Shown here in pieces: positions 46,390-57,941 of a stretch of 64,000 nt of DNA. Below the pieces are notes generated by a model. It made no database searches and was not told the DNA's origin. It saw only the letters and a program-made list of their open reading frames with translations. This DNA comes from Helianthus annuus (lineage: Eukaryota > Streptophyta > Magnoliopsida > Asterales > Asteraceae): NCBI RefSeq assembly GCF_002127325.2, contig NC_035433.2, positions 83,022,079 to 83,086,078 of the forward strand, given 5' to 3'. The position numbers and the translations under genes are program-made. How positions within the stretch are numbered: position 1 is the first letter of the stretch; each line of letters begins with the position of its first letter.

Positions 46390-46460
46390 TGTAATATGAT
46401 ACAAACATGGTGGATACGCCGCTGGTACTTCCTATATATAAATGTTTGTATAATATTACA
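46390..46460 (+). other. Conserved-loop hairpin, copy 5 (element D 5' LTR)
   Basis: Stem tgtaatatgatacaaaca (46390-46407) pairs with tgtttgtataatattaca (46443-46460), 17 of 18 pairs. The loop (46408-46442) matches the loops in element C at all but one position, while the stem sequence is unrelated to theirs. The orientation is the same relative to transcription. Confidence 0.88.
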
Positions 46461-47039
46461 TATCGTGGCGTTATCTAAGTCATTTCAGTTTAGACACATT
46501 ACATTTTACATAAATAACATATTCTTCACAAGACATTATCTTCATAAACAACTTATCTTATTCAACTCATTTTACTTGGTTATTCGTTTAACCTTGCACT
46601 TATCTATACATATCCTTTGATGTTATCGTTTTTCAAATGATTTACAAAGCAAAACAAATTACAAGGTTCATGACTGACTGTTATTAAACATTTCTTTAAG
46701 CTCAAGTCATGAATCCCATTTTCACAAAAACTATGTATCTCACAGGCATTTTTATGCTGACGTACCTACCTTCACATGTGTTTTCAGGAGCTATTCCATA
46801 GGACGATGATCATGATTCTAGGGCGGACCTGTGCCTTAGAGCCTAAAAATGAAGTTTGAACTAGCTTAATTATGTTTTGATTTCCGTACTCTCTTTCCAA
46901 GACAATGTAACACCTTTGTTTATAAATAAAATACAACTTGTATGCCATGGTTATGAAACAATTTAATTCTGTCCACAACACTCCCCGGCGTTTCCGCCGC
47001 GGTTGCATGTTATACGCGGCCGGGGTGTGACAGAAGAGT

Positions 47040-47052
47040 TGGTATCAGAGCC
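47040..47052 (+). other. Primer-binding site of D (initiator-Met tRNA)
   Basis: tggtatcagagcc, 7 bases after the LTR end. Confidence 0.9.
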
Positions 47053-47656
47053 AATGGTTATAAGGAACTAGGTTATTAGTAATGCTTTGACCTAGACTAT
47101 AACTTTAGGACCCTAACACAAGTTATCTTGTGTTTAGAGTTTAAAACATGCACATCACCTATCCTTAGGTGATAACCACAACGGGAACTTCGGTTCCGAA
47201 TCCGCTTTGAAAACTAATCATCTGTTCTAGGATGATTGATTACTAGGTTTTGAACCCTCTATTGTAAGGTTTTGAACCCTCTATTATAAGGTTTTGAACC
47301 CCTTTGGATTTTCAAAAATCCCGTCAAAGTGTTGGGTTAATAGTGTGAACACGTGCGAACTGGAAGGGTGAATGCCTGTACCCTGAGTTTTCTGTCTAAG
47401 GCTAGAGTGTTCGTACAAATCCACATAATCGGACCAGTCACTCTTACCTGGGAACTCTTGGGGTGAGTGTTCACTTATAGGCGAGCATGTCTTCGCGATA
47501 CACTAATTCTGACCCATTTACTTTGACTAGACATTTCATATCGCTTGTTTGCATTGCGATGCATAACCACCATCTTTGCTTTTATTGATTCTGTTTCATC
47601 TCGTTCTCTACACCCAATCATCTCACTCGTTTCCTTTCATGTTTTCCTCTTCCAGA
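47053..47656 (+). other. Leader of element D
   Basis: Untranslated region between primer site and gag. It has a short direct duplication of 'aaggttttgaaccctctatt' near 47246-47290. No ORF is supported. Confidence 0.6.
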
Positions 47657-48790
47657 ATGCCTCCTCGACGTGAACACCAAATAGCGACTGCTGAACTGGC
47701 AGAGATCATTGCGCAGCAGATGGCTGCTCAATTCCCGAATCTCTTTACTCAATGGAACCAGGCCAACAACAACAACAATGGTACATGCAAATACAAAGAT
47801 TTTAACTCGGCTAAGCCACTCAAGTTTAGTGGTTCTGAGGGAGCAACTGGGCTTCTTCAGTGGTTCGAGAGCATCGAGAACACTTTCCGTCATGTTCAGT
47901 GTCCTGACAATCGCAAGGTCGAGTTTTCTTCAAGCGTGTTTCAGAAGAGGGCTCTAACATGGTGGAATGGGGTTATGAGAGATCAAGGTGCAGAAGTTGC
48001 TCTAGCTCAATCATGGGCTGAACTAAGAGCCCTTATGATGAAGGAGTTTTGTCCTCGTCATGAACAGCGAGCGTTGGAGAAAGAATTTGATATTTTGAAG
48101 CAAGATAGTGGTGAGCACAGGGCTTATACAGATAGGTTTGAGGAGTTGAGTCTTCTTTGCCCAACTATGGTTACCCCACTCGATAAGGCTATCGAAAGGT
48201 ACATCGACGGCCTACCTGACTCAGTACAAGACATTCTCACTGGTAGCAACCCTACCACACTCCGTCAGGCAATCGAGTTATCAGCGACACTGACTGAGTC
48301 GCAGATTCGGAAGAATAAGCTACACAGGAAGGGCGACAAGGACAAGAAGCAGTCGGCTGACAAGGAGGATAGTAAGAAAGGTCAGAACAAGAAGGGAAAG
48401 GACTCTGGTTCCTCAAGGGGGTCAAGGAAGCGTAAGGCTTCCCAAAATTTTGCTGTGACTGCCCAAGCTAACCAGGCAGCTCCCAACCAGCCTCCAGCAA
48501 AGAAACCCTACTCAGGAAGTGCACCTTTGTGCAATCAATGCAACAGTCACCATCAGCCGCAATATCAGTGCCGTTTCTGTACTAACTGTGGGAAATCAGG
48601 TCATCTTGCCAATGTTTGTCGGTTTGCTCAGAACCGCGCAGTACAGAACCCTGCTCCACAAGTTGCTCAACAACAGGGTCAGGTTGCACGACCAAACTAC
48701 CCACCAGGTGCGTGTTATAATTGTGGGGATCTGACCCACTACAGAAATCGGTGTCCAAAACTAGTCAACCAGAACCAGAATGCAAACTAG
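47657..48790 (+). CDS. Element D gag
   Basis: Start chosen at MPPRREHQIATAELAEIIAQ (47657). The frame is open 27 codons further upstream, but MPPRR is the usual start of this group. The capsid core includes GATGLLQWFESIENTFRHVQ, RALTWWNGVM and MKEFCPRHEQRALEKEF. A Lys/Ser-rich linker and two zinc knuckles follow (CRFCTNCGKSGHLANVC and CYNCGDLTHYRNRC). It forms virus-like particles that package element RNA. The frame ends at a TAG (48788-48790) inside a linker that would normally run on into protease, so the stop looks like a mutation in a gag-pol fusion rather than a designed end. Confidence 0.93.
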   Translation: MPPRREHQIATAELAEIIAQQMAAQFPNLFTQWNQANNNNNGTCKYKDFNSAKPLKFSGSEGATGLLQWFESIENTFRHVQCPDNRKVEFSSSVFQKRALTWWNGVMRDQGAEVALAQSWAELRALMMKEFCPRHEQRALEKEFDILKQDSGEHRAYTDRFEELSLLCPTMVTPLDKAIERYIDGLPDSVQDILTGSNPTTLRQAIELSATLTESQIRKNKLHRKGDKDKKQSADKEDSKKGQNKKGKDSGSSRGSRKRKASQNFAVTAQANQAAPNQPPAKKPYSGSAPLCNQCNSHHQPQYQCRFCTNCGKSGHLANVCRFAQNRAVQNPAPQVAQQQGQVARPNYPPGACYNCGDLTHYRNRCPKLVNQNQNAN

Positions 48791-49732
48791 AATCCGGCAC
48801 CGGCTCGAGGACGAGTCTTCAACATGAATGCACAAGAAGCACAAGCAGACAACGAGGTGGTGAACGGTACGTTCTTTATTAATAATCAGCCAGCATCTGT
48901 TCTTTTTGATTCGGGTGCCGACAAGAGCTTTGTGTCATTGTCTTTTGAGACAATGCTTCGCGTGTCTAGAACGAAACTAGGTAAACCTTTGACAGTAGAG
49001 GTTGCCAATGGCGAACCCATTGTTCTTAATTCCGTTCTACGCAACTGCCAGTTAAACCTTAACGACCATATTTTTCCTATTGACCTCACGCCAATGCAAC
49101 TTGGAAGCTTCGACGTTATAGTGGGAATGGATTGGTTATCCAAGCATCATGCAGAGATAATTTGTTCTGAGAAGATTATTCGTGTACCACTGTCAACAGG
49201 CGAGATCCTACAGGTCCATGGTGAGAAACCTGCCGGTGGTCTCAAACTCATGTCCTGTTTTAAAGCACGGAAGTATCTGCGAAAGCACTATGTGGCTTTC
49301 TTAGCACATGTTACAGCGGATAAAGGCAAGGGTAAGTCTATTTCAGATATTCCTGTCGTTCGGGATTATTCCGAAGTATTCCCTGAAGACTTACCTGGTC
49401 TACCTCCAGCACGCCAAGTCGAGTTCCGTATTGATCTCGTACCTGGTGCAAATCCCGTTGCCAGAGCTCCATACCGTCTTGCACCGTCAGAGATGCAAGA
49501 ATTATCAAAACAGCTGCAGGAACTCTCCGACAAAGGTTTTATCCGTCCTAGCTTTTCACCTTGGGGTGCTCCCGTTCTCTTTGTAAAGAAGAAGGATGGA
49601 TCTTTTAGGATGTGTATCGATTATCGTGAGCTTAACAAGCTTACCATCAAGAATCGATATCCCCTACCTCGCATTGATGATCTCTTTGACCAATTGCAAG
49701 GTGCTTCATACTTTTCAAAGATTGATCTATGA
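48791..49732 (+). pseudogene. Element D protease and RT fingers
   Basis: Same frame as gag, past the TAG. Protease shows [10 protein letters not shown] and [18 protein letters not shown] begins with [15 protein letters not shown], then [20 protein letters not shown] and [22 protein letters not shown] at 49730-49732 follows YFSKIDL, just before the conserved SGYHQ. The stop sits at a CpG-type position. Confidence 0.93.
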
Positions 49733-50503
49733 TCTGGATATCATCAGCTCCGTGTGCATGAAGAAGATATTCCAAAGACAGCGTTCCGTACTCGTTATGG
49801 ACATTACGAGTTCACAGTCATGCCATTCGGTTTGACTAATGCTCCTGCTGTTTTCATGGACTTAATGAATAGGGTCTGCAAGCCTTATTTAGATAAGTTC
49901 ATCATTGTTTTCATTGACGACATTTTGATATATTCTAAGACGCGAGCTGATCATGAGCAACATCTCCGTCTTACTTTGGAACTCCTAAAGAAAGAACAAC
50001 TTTTCGCCAAATTCTCCAAGTGTGAATTCTGGCTTAAAGAGGTTCAATTCTTAGGACATATTGTCAACGAACAAGGTATTCAAGTAGATCCCTCCAAGAT
50101 CAGTGCGATTAGGGATTGGGATACACCTACTACTCCTACTGAAGTTCGTTCTTTTCTTGGTCTAGCGGGTTATTACCGCCGCTTCATAGAAAATTTCTCA
50201 AAGATCGCAGTTCCTCTAACTGCTCTAACTCAGAAGAACAAGCCATTTGATTGGGGAGTCAAACAAGAGGAAGCGTTTCAGACTTTGAAGCAAAAGCTTT
50301 GCGACGCGCCTATCCTAACATTGCCTGAGGGCAACGATGATTTTGTCGTTTATTGCGACGCATCTAAATTAGGTCTTGGCTGCGTCCTGATGCAAAGAAA
50401 CAAGGTCATAGCATACGCATCAAGACAGTTGAAGATACATGAGAGGAACTACACCACTCATGATCTTGAGTTGGGTGCAGTGGTCTTCGCTCTCAAAATC
50501 TAG
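49733..50503 (+). pseudogene. Element D RT palm to RNase H start
   Basis: Same frame continuing [12 protein letters not shown], then [20 protein letters not shown] and the RT active site [10 protein letters not shown]. The RT/RNase H connection ([15 protein letters not shown]) and RNase H start ([18 protein letters not shown]) follow. Ends at a TAG (50501-50503) after VVFALKI, where the family has Trp. Confidence 0.93.
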
Positions 50504-52183
50504 AGACACTATTTGTACGGCACAAAATGTGTGGTTTTCACAGACCACAAAAGTCTTCAGCATATCTTCAATCAAAAAGAGCTCAACATGAGACAACGAC
50601 GTTGGGTTGAACTTCTAAACGACTACGATTGCGAGATTCGCTACCATCCTGGTAAGGCGAATGTCGTAGCCGATGCATTGAGTCGCAAGGAACGTACTAA
50701 GCTTCATTGTGTACGTGTCCAATCTGTTATTCAAACCGATATACAAGCCCGTATTTCTCAGCCTCAACAAGCTTGTGTTTCACAAGGCTTGATGGATAAG
50801 GAATTTCCTTATCACATAACACCTGCTCTTGAACTGAAGGACAATGGATCATATTACTTCATGGACCGTTTGTGGGTCCCGAGCCAAGATAATCTTCGTA
50901 CCTTGCTTATGGATGAAGCCCATAAGTCTCGTTATTCTATTCATCCTGGCTCAGATAAGATGTATAAGGATCTTCGTATTCAGTATTGGTGGCCTGGTAT
51001 GAAGAAAGACATTGCCTTATACGTATCAAAATGCCTTACTTGTCTTAAGGTTAAGGCTGAACATCAGCGTCCTGCTGGCTTATTGGAACAACCAGAGATC
51101 CCAGTTTGGAAATGGGAAAACATTACTATGGATCTCATTACTAAACTCCCGCGCACAAAGAAAGGTCACGATGCCATCTGGGTAATCGTTGATCGTCTTA
51201 CCAAATCAGCGCATTTCTTGCCAATCCGTGAGGATTTTTCGGCTGACAAACTTGCTCAAATCTACGTGGATGAAATTGTAGCTAGACATGGTGTTCCTTT
51301 GAGCATCATTTCTGACAGAGATGCTCGTTTCACTTCTCACTTTTGGAGAACCATGCAATCTGCTATGGGGTCCCAACTTAATCTGAGCACAGCTTATCAT
51401 CCGCAAACGGATGGTCAATCTGAAAGAACAATCCAGACACTGGAGGATATGCTTAGAGCTTGTGTGATCGACTTTGGTGGTAGTTGGGATTCACATCTTC
51501 CATTGATTGAATTCTCCTACAACAACAGTTATCACTCCAGCATCAACATGGCTCCTTTCGAGGCTCTCTATGGTCGAAAATGTCGTTCACCAGTCTGCTG
51601 GAATGAGATTGGCGAGGCTCAACTTACTGGACCTGCCCTCATTTTAGAGACAACAGATAAGGTAAAGAAAGTTCGTGATAACCTTCAGACAGCTAGAAGT
51701 CGTCAGAAGAACTACGCGGATTTAAAACGCAAGCCCTTGGATTTTCAAGTCGGTGATCGTGTATTACTTAAGGTCTCACCTTGGAAGGGTGTGATCAGAT
51801 TCGGAAAGAAAGGAAAACTTGCACCTAGATACGTTGGACCATTTAAGATCGTCGAAAGAATCGGCAAGGTAGCCTACAGACTTGAGTTGCCTCCTGAACT
51901 TGGAAATGTTCATCCAACTTTTCACGTGTCCAATCTCAAGAGGTGTTTAGCTGATGAGAACCTCCACATACCGCTTGACGAAATTCGTGTTGATAAAACC
52001 CTGAAATTTGTCGAGAAACCAGTGGAAATCATGGAATGTGAAGTCAAGTGGCTTAAACGCAAGCGCATTCCTTTGGTCAAGGTTCGTTGGGAATCTAAGC
52101 GTGGACCCGAGTTTACTTGGGAACGTGAGGATCAAATGAAGGCAAAATATCCGCATCTTTTTCCACGAGTTTCCTCTAAATAA
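50504..52183 (+). pseudogene. Element D RNase H end, integrase and chromodomain
   Basis: Same frame again: [20 protein letters not shown] and [14 protein letters not shown] (RNase H); integrase zinc region [10 protein letters not shown] ... [12 protein letters not shown]; core acidic residues in [19 protein letters not shown] and [18 protein letters not shown]-type C-terminal domain ([20 protein letters not shown]); chromodomain-like tail ([30 protein letters not shown]). Stop TAA at 52181-52183. All catalytic positions are present. Confidence 0.95.
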
Positions 52184-52200
52184 ATTTCGGGACGAAATTT

Positions 52201-52217
52201 CCACAAGTAGGGGAGAC
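52201..52217 (+). other. Polypurine tract of D
   Basis: ccacaagtaggggagac directly before TGTAACATTT. Confidence 0.82.
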
Positions 52218-55200
52218 TGTAACATTTGTGCTTGTAATCATTATGAACAGTTCAATTATCAATAAAACAATTTTATTTTATCCCATCGATTGTTTGATTG
52301 TGTTTTACATTTTTCATGTTTTGACTTTCGTTCAATTTCAAACTCTACATCGCTTTCTGGAGCATTATACGCAAACTGGTGCGTAAACGTACTCAGTTTA
52401 ATGCGACAAATACTCCGGAACATCAACATATACTCAACATACCTTAAATAACCTTTACATAACTTAGAAATAAGTTTTAAAGGCTTTGGTGTGGCAAAAA
52501 CAAGATAATTCGCTTACAGGGACTAAACTTGACAAACTGTAAAAGTATGCCAATTTGAACTGTAACGAACATTCCGGAACATGTCCATAAGTTAAACATA
52601 CCATAAATATCCTTTACACAGCTTAGAAATAGGCTTTGAGGGGTTTGGTATGCTAAAATAAACTTTTGGGTCATTCAGGGACTAAAAGTGTCAAAAAGTG
52701 CACAAGTTTGCACTTTTGCGCATAACTTACGTTCTGAATACATCCGGACATCCAAAAATTTATGTAAGCATCCTTATATTATGCCTTAGTGTTTGGCATG
52801 AGAAAAATCCATTCGTCGCGTCATTTGGACCGTCTTTCGCGCTTATGCGCATTCCGTCGTAATTAAGCGAACACCGCGATCGTACGGCCAAACGAGCCAA
52901 CATCCGGAACATTTTTGGGCATGTTCCATGTCCACAATGTTTAGGCATCATTTTGGGGCCTTAAAGATGGCTTTACAGGTCTTAAAAGGGCTGGAAATAG
53001 CTTAAAAACGCAACAGGGGCCAAATATGTAAATTCTGCAAGTGGTGCAGATCAGACGGGGCCAGGCGACCCGCGTAAGATCTGCACTCCCTTTCACGCGG
53101 GCCGCGTGAGGATGTTTGACAGAAAGATTTTGCATTTAATGCAAAATCTGGCCTTTCGTTCGATCAAGAGGCGATGCCTTTTCACCCAATGAAGGGCCAA
53201 GGGCCAAGTTCAGTGAATTTAACCATTGGACACATGTACGCACGAGATCAAGGCACGATATTCGATAAAACGATCCTAACGGTTCCACTTTTCCTATAAA
53301 TACCCCCCCCCCTTTGTGTAAAAATCACAACAATCTGATCTTGAAGCTCTAAGTTGAAACCATTGTTTCATACCTGAGCTATTTGATCTAGATTAGCACT
53401 CGGGGACCCTCCGTAAGTCTTCTTTCGCTCTTTTATTCGCTTTTCGAGTCCGAAAGTCAACGTTTTGTTGACTTTCTGCATTGACCAGCTTATGGTCGAT
53501 GCGAAGTTCATGGAACTTCATAACGTGAGCGTGATCACGATGGTTATGGTCCATAGTGACCATACCTACTGATCACCACGTTATCTAGGCTCGGTGACGA
53601 GTCGTAGTTTCGGCCAAAATGTGCATTCTTGCATATTTTGTAACCAAACTACTCGTGGGCATCAAAGCCGTTTGTTTTGATGTCAAACCTGTTTTCTAAA
53701 CTTAGTTAAGCATGTTCTAACATGCTTAGCTCGTCACGTTTAGTATAGTGCTTATATAGGGTCGTAAGGTAAGCGATCTAAACCATCGCTTATACTTTCG
53801 AACCCGACCCATTTGGTCGATCTTTAGGATCCGACCAAACATATTAGGTGACCATAGCTATAACCTTCCGAGGTTATACCTTGTGGTCGCAATGTTAGGC
53901 GTTCCATACGCGTTCTACGCGAATGACGCGTTAGGGTGGCATAAGCTACCTCAACGGGTCGTGATGGACCGTAAGCACTTAGGTTAAGTTTCATTTTAGT
54001 ATGTAGGCTTTGTTAAACCATATTACACGAGTCTCCATACTCGTTTGGTTTTCGAACCCGCGTACTGTCCGATCCTTCCGATTTGGTCCGGTATATTAAC
54101 ATAAGCTACCTATTAGGTGCCGTTGATATTCCGTGATCTTTAGCATTATCTGGTTATTTTACAAGGAACTCAAAGCAATCTCAGGTGAGTACATAGAACC
54201 CCTCTTTTACTGTTTTCCAACTATTTTGGGGTGAAACACATGTGCCTATCTGTTACATTCATGCTTTCCATGTTTTCACATCATATGCCTGCTATGTTGT
54301 TAGTACATTATAGTACACGATTTCATTACATTTCATGCTATGTATGCCCATTGTGTGCGTACTTAGTACATTGTTTTACATTACATTTCTGTTGCATATG
54401 TTTACTCAGCATATGGACACATTGATTTATATGAACATTTCTGTTGCATATGTTTACTCAGCATATGGACACATTGATTTACATGAACATTTCTGTTGCA
54501 TATGTTTACTCAACATATGGACACATTGATTTACATGAACAATTCTGCTGCATATGTTTACTCAGCATATGGGCACATTGATTTACATGAGCACTTCTGC
54601 TTCGTATGTTTACTTAGCATACTTAGTACAATTGTTTACATCACATGCCTTCATTTTGTTATGACATTTGGTTTGTTTAAACATGGGACAATACATTCAT
54701 TAACATTGATCACGCCGTTCGTTAGTAGGTAGTGGTACCATAGGAATTGACAACTCCCATTCCTGAAGTCCTGGGTTTGATAGGACTGGAAGGAATGACC
54801 GAATTCGATATACATAACTTAGATAAACCTTTAATTTGTTTAAGGGTTTATCGCCACAGTCTCAAGGCTTGGATGTATGCATAGTTTACAATACCGCATA
54901 AATGTTAATATCAATAGAGCATGCATTTTTCCACAGAACATAACGTTGATTTAACCCACGTGTTACTTCAACGACTTGTTTTGTGCAGTTTACATATGGT
55001 TTAAGTTGATACATTTCGCTTACCATACATGATACATTTTGGGATACATATTACATGATTTACATTGAACATAAACACGTCGACATTGACATACACATTT
55101 GGTCGTTTACATTTGAACATAAACATTTGACATGGTTTACAATAACACTTGACATTTGGTTTACACATGAACAATTTACACGGTGGATTGGTTTGGGTAA

Positions 55201-55865
55201 ATGATTTAAGTAACGTGGCGTATGTAATATGATACAAACATGGTGGATACGCCGCTGGTACTTCCTATATATAAATGTTTGTATAATATTACATATCGTG
55301 GCGTTATCTAAGTCATTTCAGTTTAGACACATTACATTTTACATAAATAACATATTCTTCACAAGACATTATCTTCATAAACAACTTATCTTATTCAACT
55401 CATTTTACTTGGTTATTCGTTTAACCTTGCACTTATCTATACATATCGTTTGATGTTATCGTTTTTCAAATGATTTATAAAGCAAAACAAATTACAAGGT
55501 TCATGACTGACTGTTATTAAACATTTCTTTAAGCTCAAGTCATGAATCCCATTTTCACAAAAACTATGTATCTCACAGGCATTTTTATGCTGACGTACCT
55601 ACCTTCACATGTGTTTTCAGGAGCTATTCCATAGGACGATGATCATGATTCTAGGGCGGACCTGTGCCTTAGAGCCTAAAAATGAAGTTTGAACTAGCTT
55701 AATTATGTTTTGATTTCCGTACTCTCTTTCCAAGACAATGTAACACCTTTGTTTATAAATAAAATACAACTTGTATGCCATGGTTATGAAACAATTTAAT
55801 TCTGTCCACAACACTCCCCGGCGTTTCCGCCGCGGTTGCATGTTATACGCGGCCGGGGTGTGACA
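52218..55865 (+). repeat. 3' LTR of element D (3648 bp)
   Basis: Nearly identical to 43384-47032. It carries the 52-bp repeats at 54384-54623 and hairpin copy 6 at 55223-55293. Confidence 0.96.
55223..55293 (+). other. Conserved-loop hairpin, copy 6 (element D 3' LTR)
   Basis: Identical to copy 5, with its loop at 55241-55275. Confidence 0.88.
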
Positions 55866-55870
55866 GTCCA

Positions 55871-57573
55871 TCCTAGCTAGACCCCGTCGGGTGTCAGCCA
55901 CACTATAGTACCATACTAGCTAAGGAGGAAGTTAACGAAAATATGTCCTAGTATACATGTTTCTAGCATCACGTCCAAAAGTGCATTTAAAGCGAAAAAG
56001 GGTTCAAGTATACTCACCGTGGGTGCGTAACAGCAAACACGGCTGGTCTTGAGGGAGCGAGGAGAGTGTCGGGTCAGCCTGGGGGTGAGATCAGAAGTGC
56101 ATCAGTCTTCCGGTGTGAAAAACAGTTGAACGAAACATCGGGTGGGTGTTGGGTCACTTCGGCCGAACTGATCCAAGCAACTTCGATCGAAGTTGTCTTG
56201 GTCAACTTCGGTCTAAGTTGACTGCATTGTTGTCTTTTAATGTTGTGTACTCCACTTCGGTCGAACTGGCCAAGCTACTTCGGTCGAAGTCAACTTCGGT
56301 CGAAGTTAGCTGGTCAGTTTCGAGCGAAGTTGGCTGTTTGGGGTCTGATTTGGTGCGTTTTCGTGCCGTTTGTCGAGGAAATCGAGTGTCCAGCTTTCCA
56401 ACCTTGTGCTACTGAGCAAAACATAGGCTGGAGAGGTCTTGTAGAGCGAGTTTAGCCATTTTACAGGAACTTAGACTAATTCATGCGAACTCGGCGGTTC
56501 ATATGAGTTAGTCTAGTTCGTATAAAGCGACTGTATCGTCTTTGTGCTTCCGGATCTGGGTTTTCACGCTTGAAACAGACGTAAAAGTCAGATCTATTTC
56601 AGGTTTGAGGTCGACAATGCCTCGTTCCACTACTTAGTGAACAAGACACACGTCGGTTAGTCCGTTTTAAGTGTAAAAATTGAAGCTTTATCTGTTTTTC
56701 TCAGATCTAGCACCTTGTGACCCAAAACCATCAAGATTTCTGACTTGGGTATCCAAAGCTAAGCCCAATACACACAAACAAGCGTAGATCTAAGTGAAAA
56801 GAAGAAGTTTTGTAGAAAAAGATAAAGTTTTCGTAAAAGAGAAGTTCGTAAACGAAATTGAAGGTAAAACCTTGTGAAAATCGTTGTATAAACGTTGTGT
56901 TGTGCTTAAAACAAAGGTTTCTTACTTGTAAAATCAGTGAAATGGGTGTAGGAGAGTTCTGGAGCGAAGTGGCAGCAAGGAATGAACGAATGGGGGAGCG
57001 AGGTATTTATAGGAAGTGAGATTTAGAGCTGGTTCAAGGCTAGTTCGGTCGAAGGGGGTCCCTTGGAGCCCACTTCGGTCGAACCTGGTAAACTGGTGGA
57101 AGGCTGCCCCACTTCGAGCGACGTGGGGAGTGCCTAGTTCGGCCGAACTTGGCCTGCGGGCCAAGTTTGGGGTTTCGTTTCGTGTTTTAGCTGATTGTTT
57201 GGCGTTTTATTCGTATAGGTTAGCTATATTCAGCATTATTAAGTGTTATTAAGCGTTTTAGGTGCTTTAAGTGCTTAAATTTATTTAATTTAAATCAAAC
57301 AGATAAGCGAGGTAGTATGCGTCTTAGTTCCCAAGCCTTGCGAGATTCGTGTTGTTGTTTAAGCGAGCAGAGAGTCTTTTAAACGTCACGCAATAGTATT
57401 GTCGATTAACGAGTGCGATATAAGCGTTGTGAGGTGCGATGCATTGATAAGATGAGCGATGTAATGCAAAAATATGCGATGTAGCATAGTAAGCGATATA
57501 GTTTACATTATGATCCGAATCTCTGGTGCTAGGCGTAACGGGAGTAACGAGCACGATAGTGCGGGTTGTTACA
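55871..57573 (-). repeat. 5' LTR of element C, remainder after D
   Basis: Continues the LTR interrupted at 43383. It includes palindromes at 56155-56330 and 57040-57150 and a TATA at 57004-57011 (reverse). Compared with the 3' LTR it lacks about 100 bp near 55976. Confidence 0.92.
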
Positions 57574-57578
57574 CTTTA

Positions 57579-57941
57579 AGTAATCTGCAAATTTTTTTAC
57601 AAATGAAGGTGACAATCGAAACAAATATATATATCATTTGTAAACTATTAAACAACCACAAAACTTGGCATGGCCCAGTGGTGGTGGTGCGTGTTGCTTC
57701 GCGACAGACCCGGGTTCGAGACCCTCTTGTTCCGGTTTCTTCAGTGATAGTCAGTTCTGCTGTTGTTCAGGCCCTCCTATGGATCGGCCTAATTGGCCAT
57801 ATTCTTTTGATTCTTTTTATTCGAACTGGGCCATCCCTTTTGGGCCAGATCAGTCTTCTGGGCCGGACTGATGCTAGTCAAAACTTCCTGTTGGACTTGT
57901 TTTAACAATAATCAGTTATATTCTTACAAAGTATTATTACT
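57579..57941 (+). other. Continuation of fragment H with a SINE-like tRNA head
   Basis: Sequence that was joined to 36679 before C inserted. At 57671-57720 it has a box A-like tggcccagtggt and a box B-like gggttcgagacc, the head of a tRNA-derived SINE. The body (57725-57900) repeats 'gggcc' words and has no clear poly(A) tail. E begins at 57942. Confidence 0.45.

Larger units (their letters stand above)
43384..47032 (+). repeat. 5' LTR of element D (3649 bp)
   Basis: Includes the palindrome pair upstream of the TATA box, the 52-bp tandem repeats and the conserved-loop hairpin at 46390-46460. Short ORFs inside it recur in both LTRs and are not genes. Confidence 0.96.
43384..55865 (+). mobile_element. 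Element D: nearly intact Ty3/gypsy chromovirus nested in the LTR of C
   Basis: Flanked by GTCCA (43379-43383 and 55866-55870). LTRs of 3649 and 3648 bp begin tgtaacatttgtg and end ggggtgtgaca. I counted roughly ten differences between them, about 0.3 percent, so insertion is recent. The single gag-pol reading frame keeps all domains and is broken only by three stop codons. Primer site and polypurine tract are intact. The C-terminal chromodomain-like tail places it with Tekay/Del-type chromoviruses. Confidence 0.96.
36680..57573 (-). mobile_element. Element C: gag-only, non-autonomous Ty3/gypsy element, with D nested in its 5' LTR
   Basis: LTRs start tgtcacaccccaac and end gggttgttaca on the plus strand. 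The outer duplication is CTTTA (36675-36679 and 57574-57578). Excluding D, the element is about 8.4 kb. In transcription order: 5' LTR, iMet primer site, leader, gag with a zinc knuckle, an abrupt loss of coding sequence just after the first residues expected of the protease region, 1.7 kb of non-coding DNA with four hairpins, a polypurine tract and the 3' LTR. Confidence 0.93.

Noticed and set aside
47576..47656. Upstream 27-codon extension of D gag (MLLLILFHLVLYTQ...)
   Set aside because: The segment looks like a signal-peptide-like hydrophobic run by chance of T-rich leader. Related gag proteins start at MPPRR, so 47657 was chosen.
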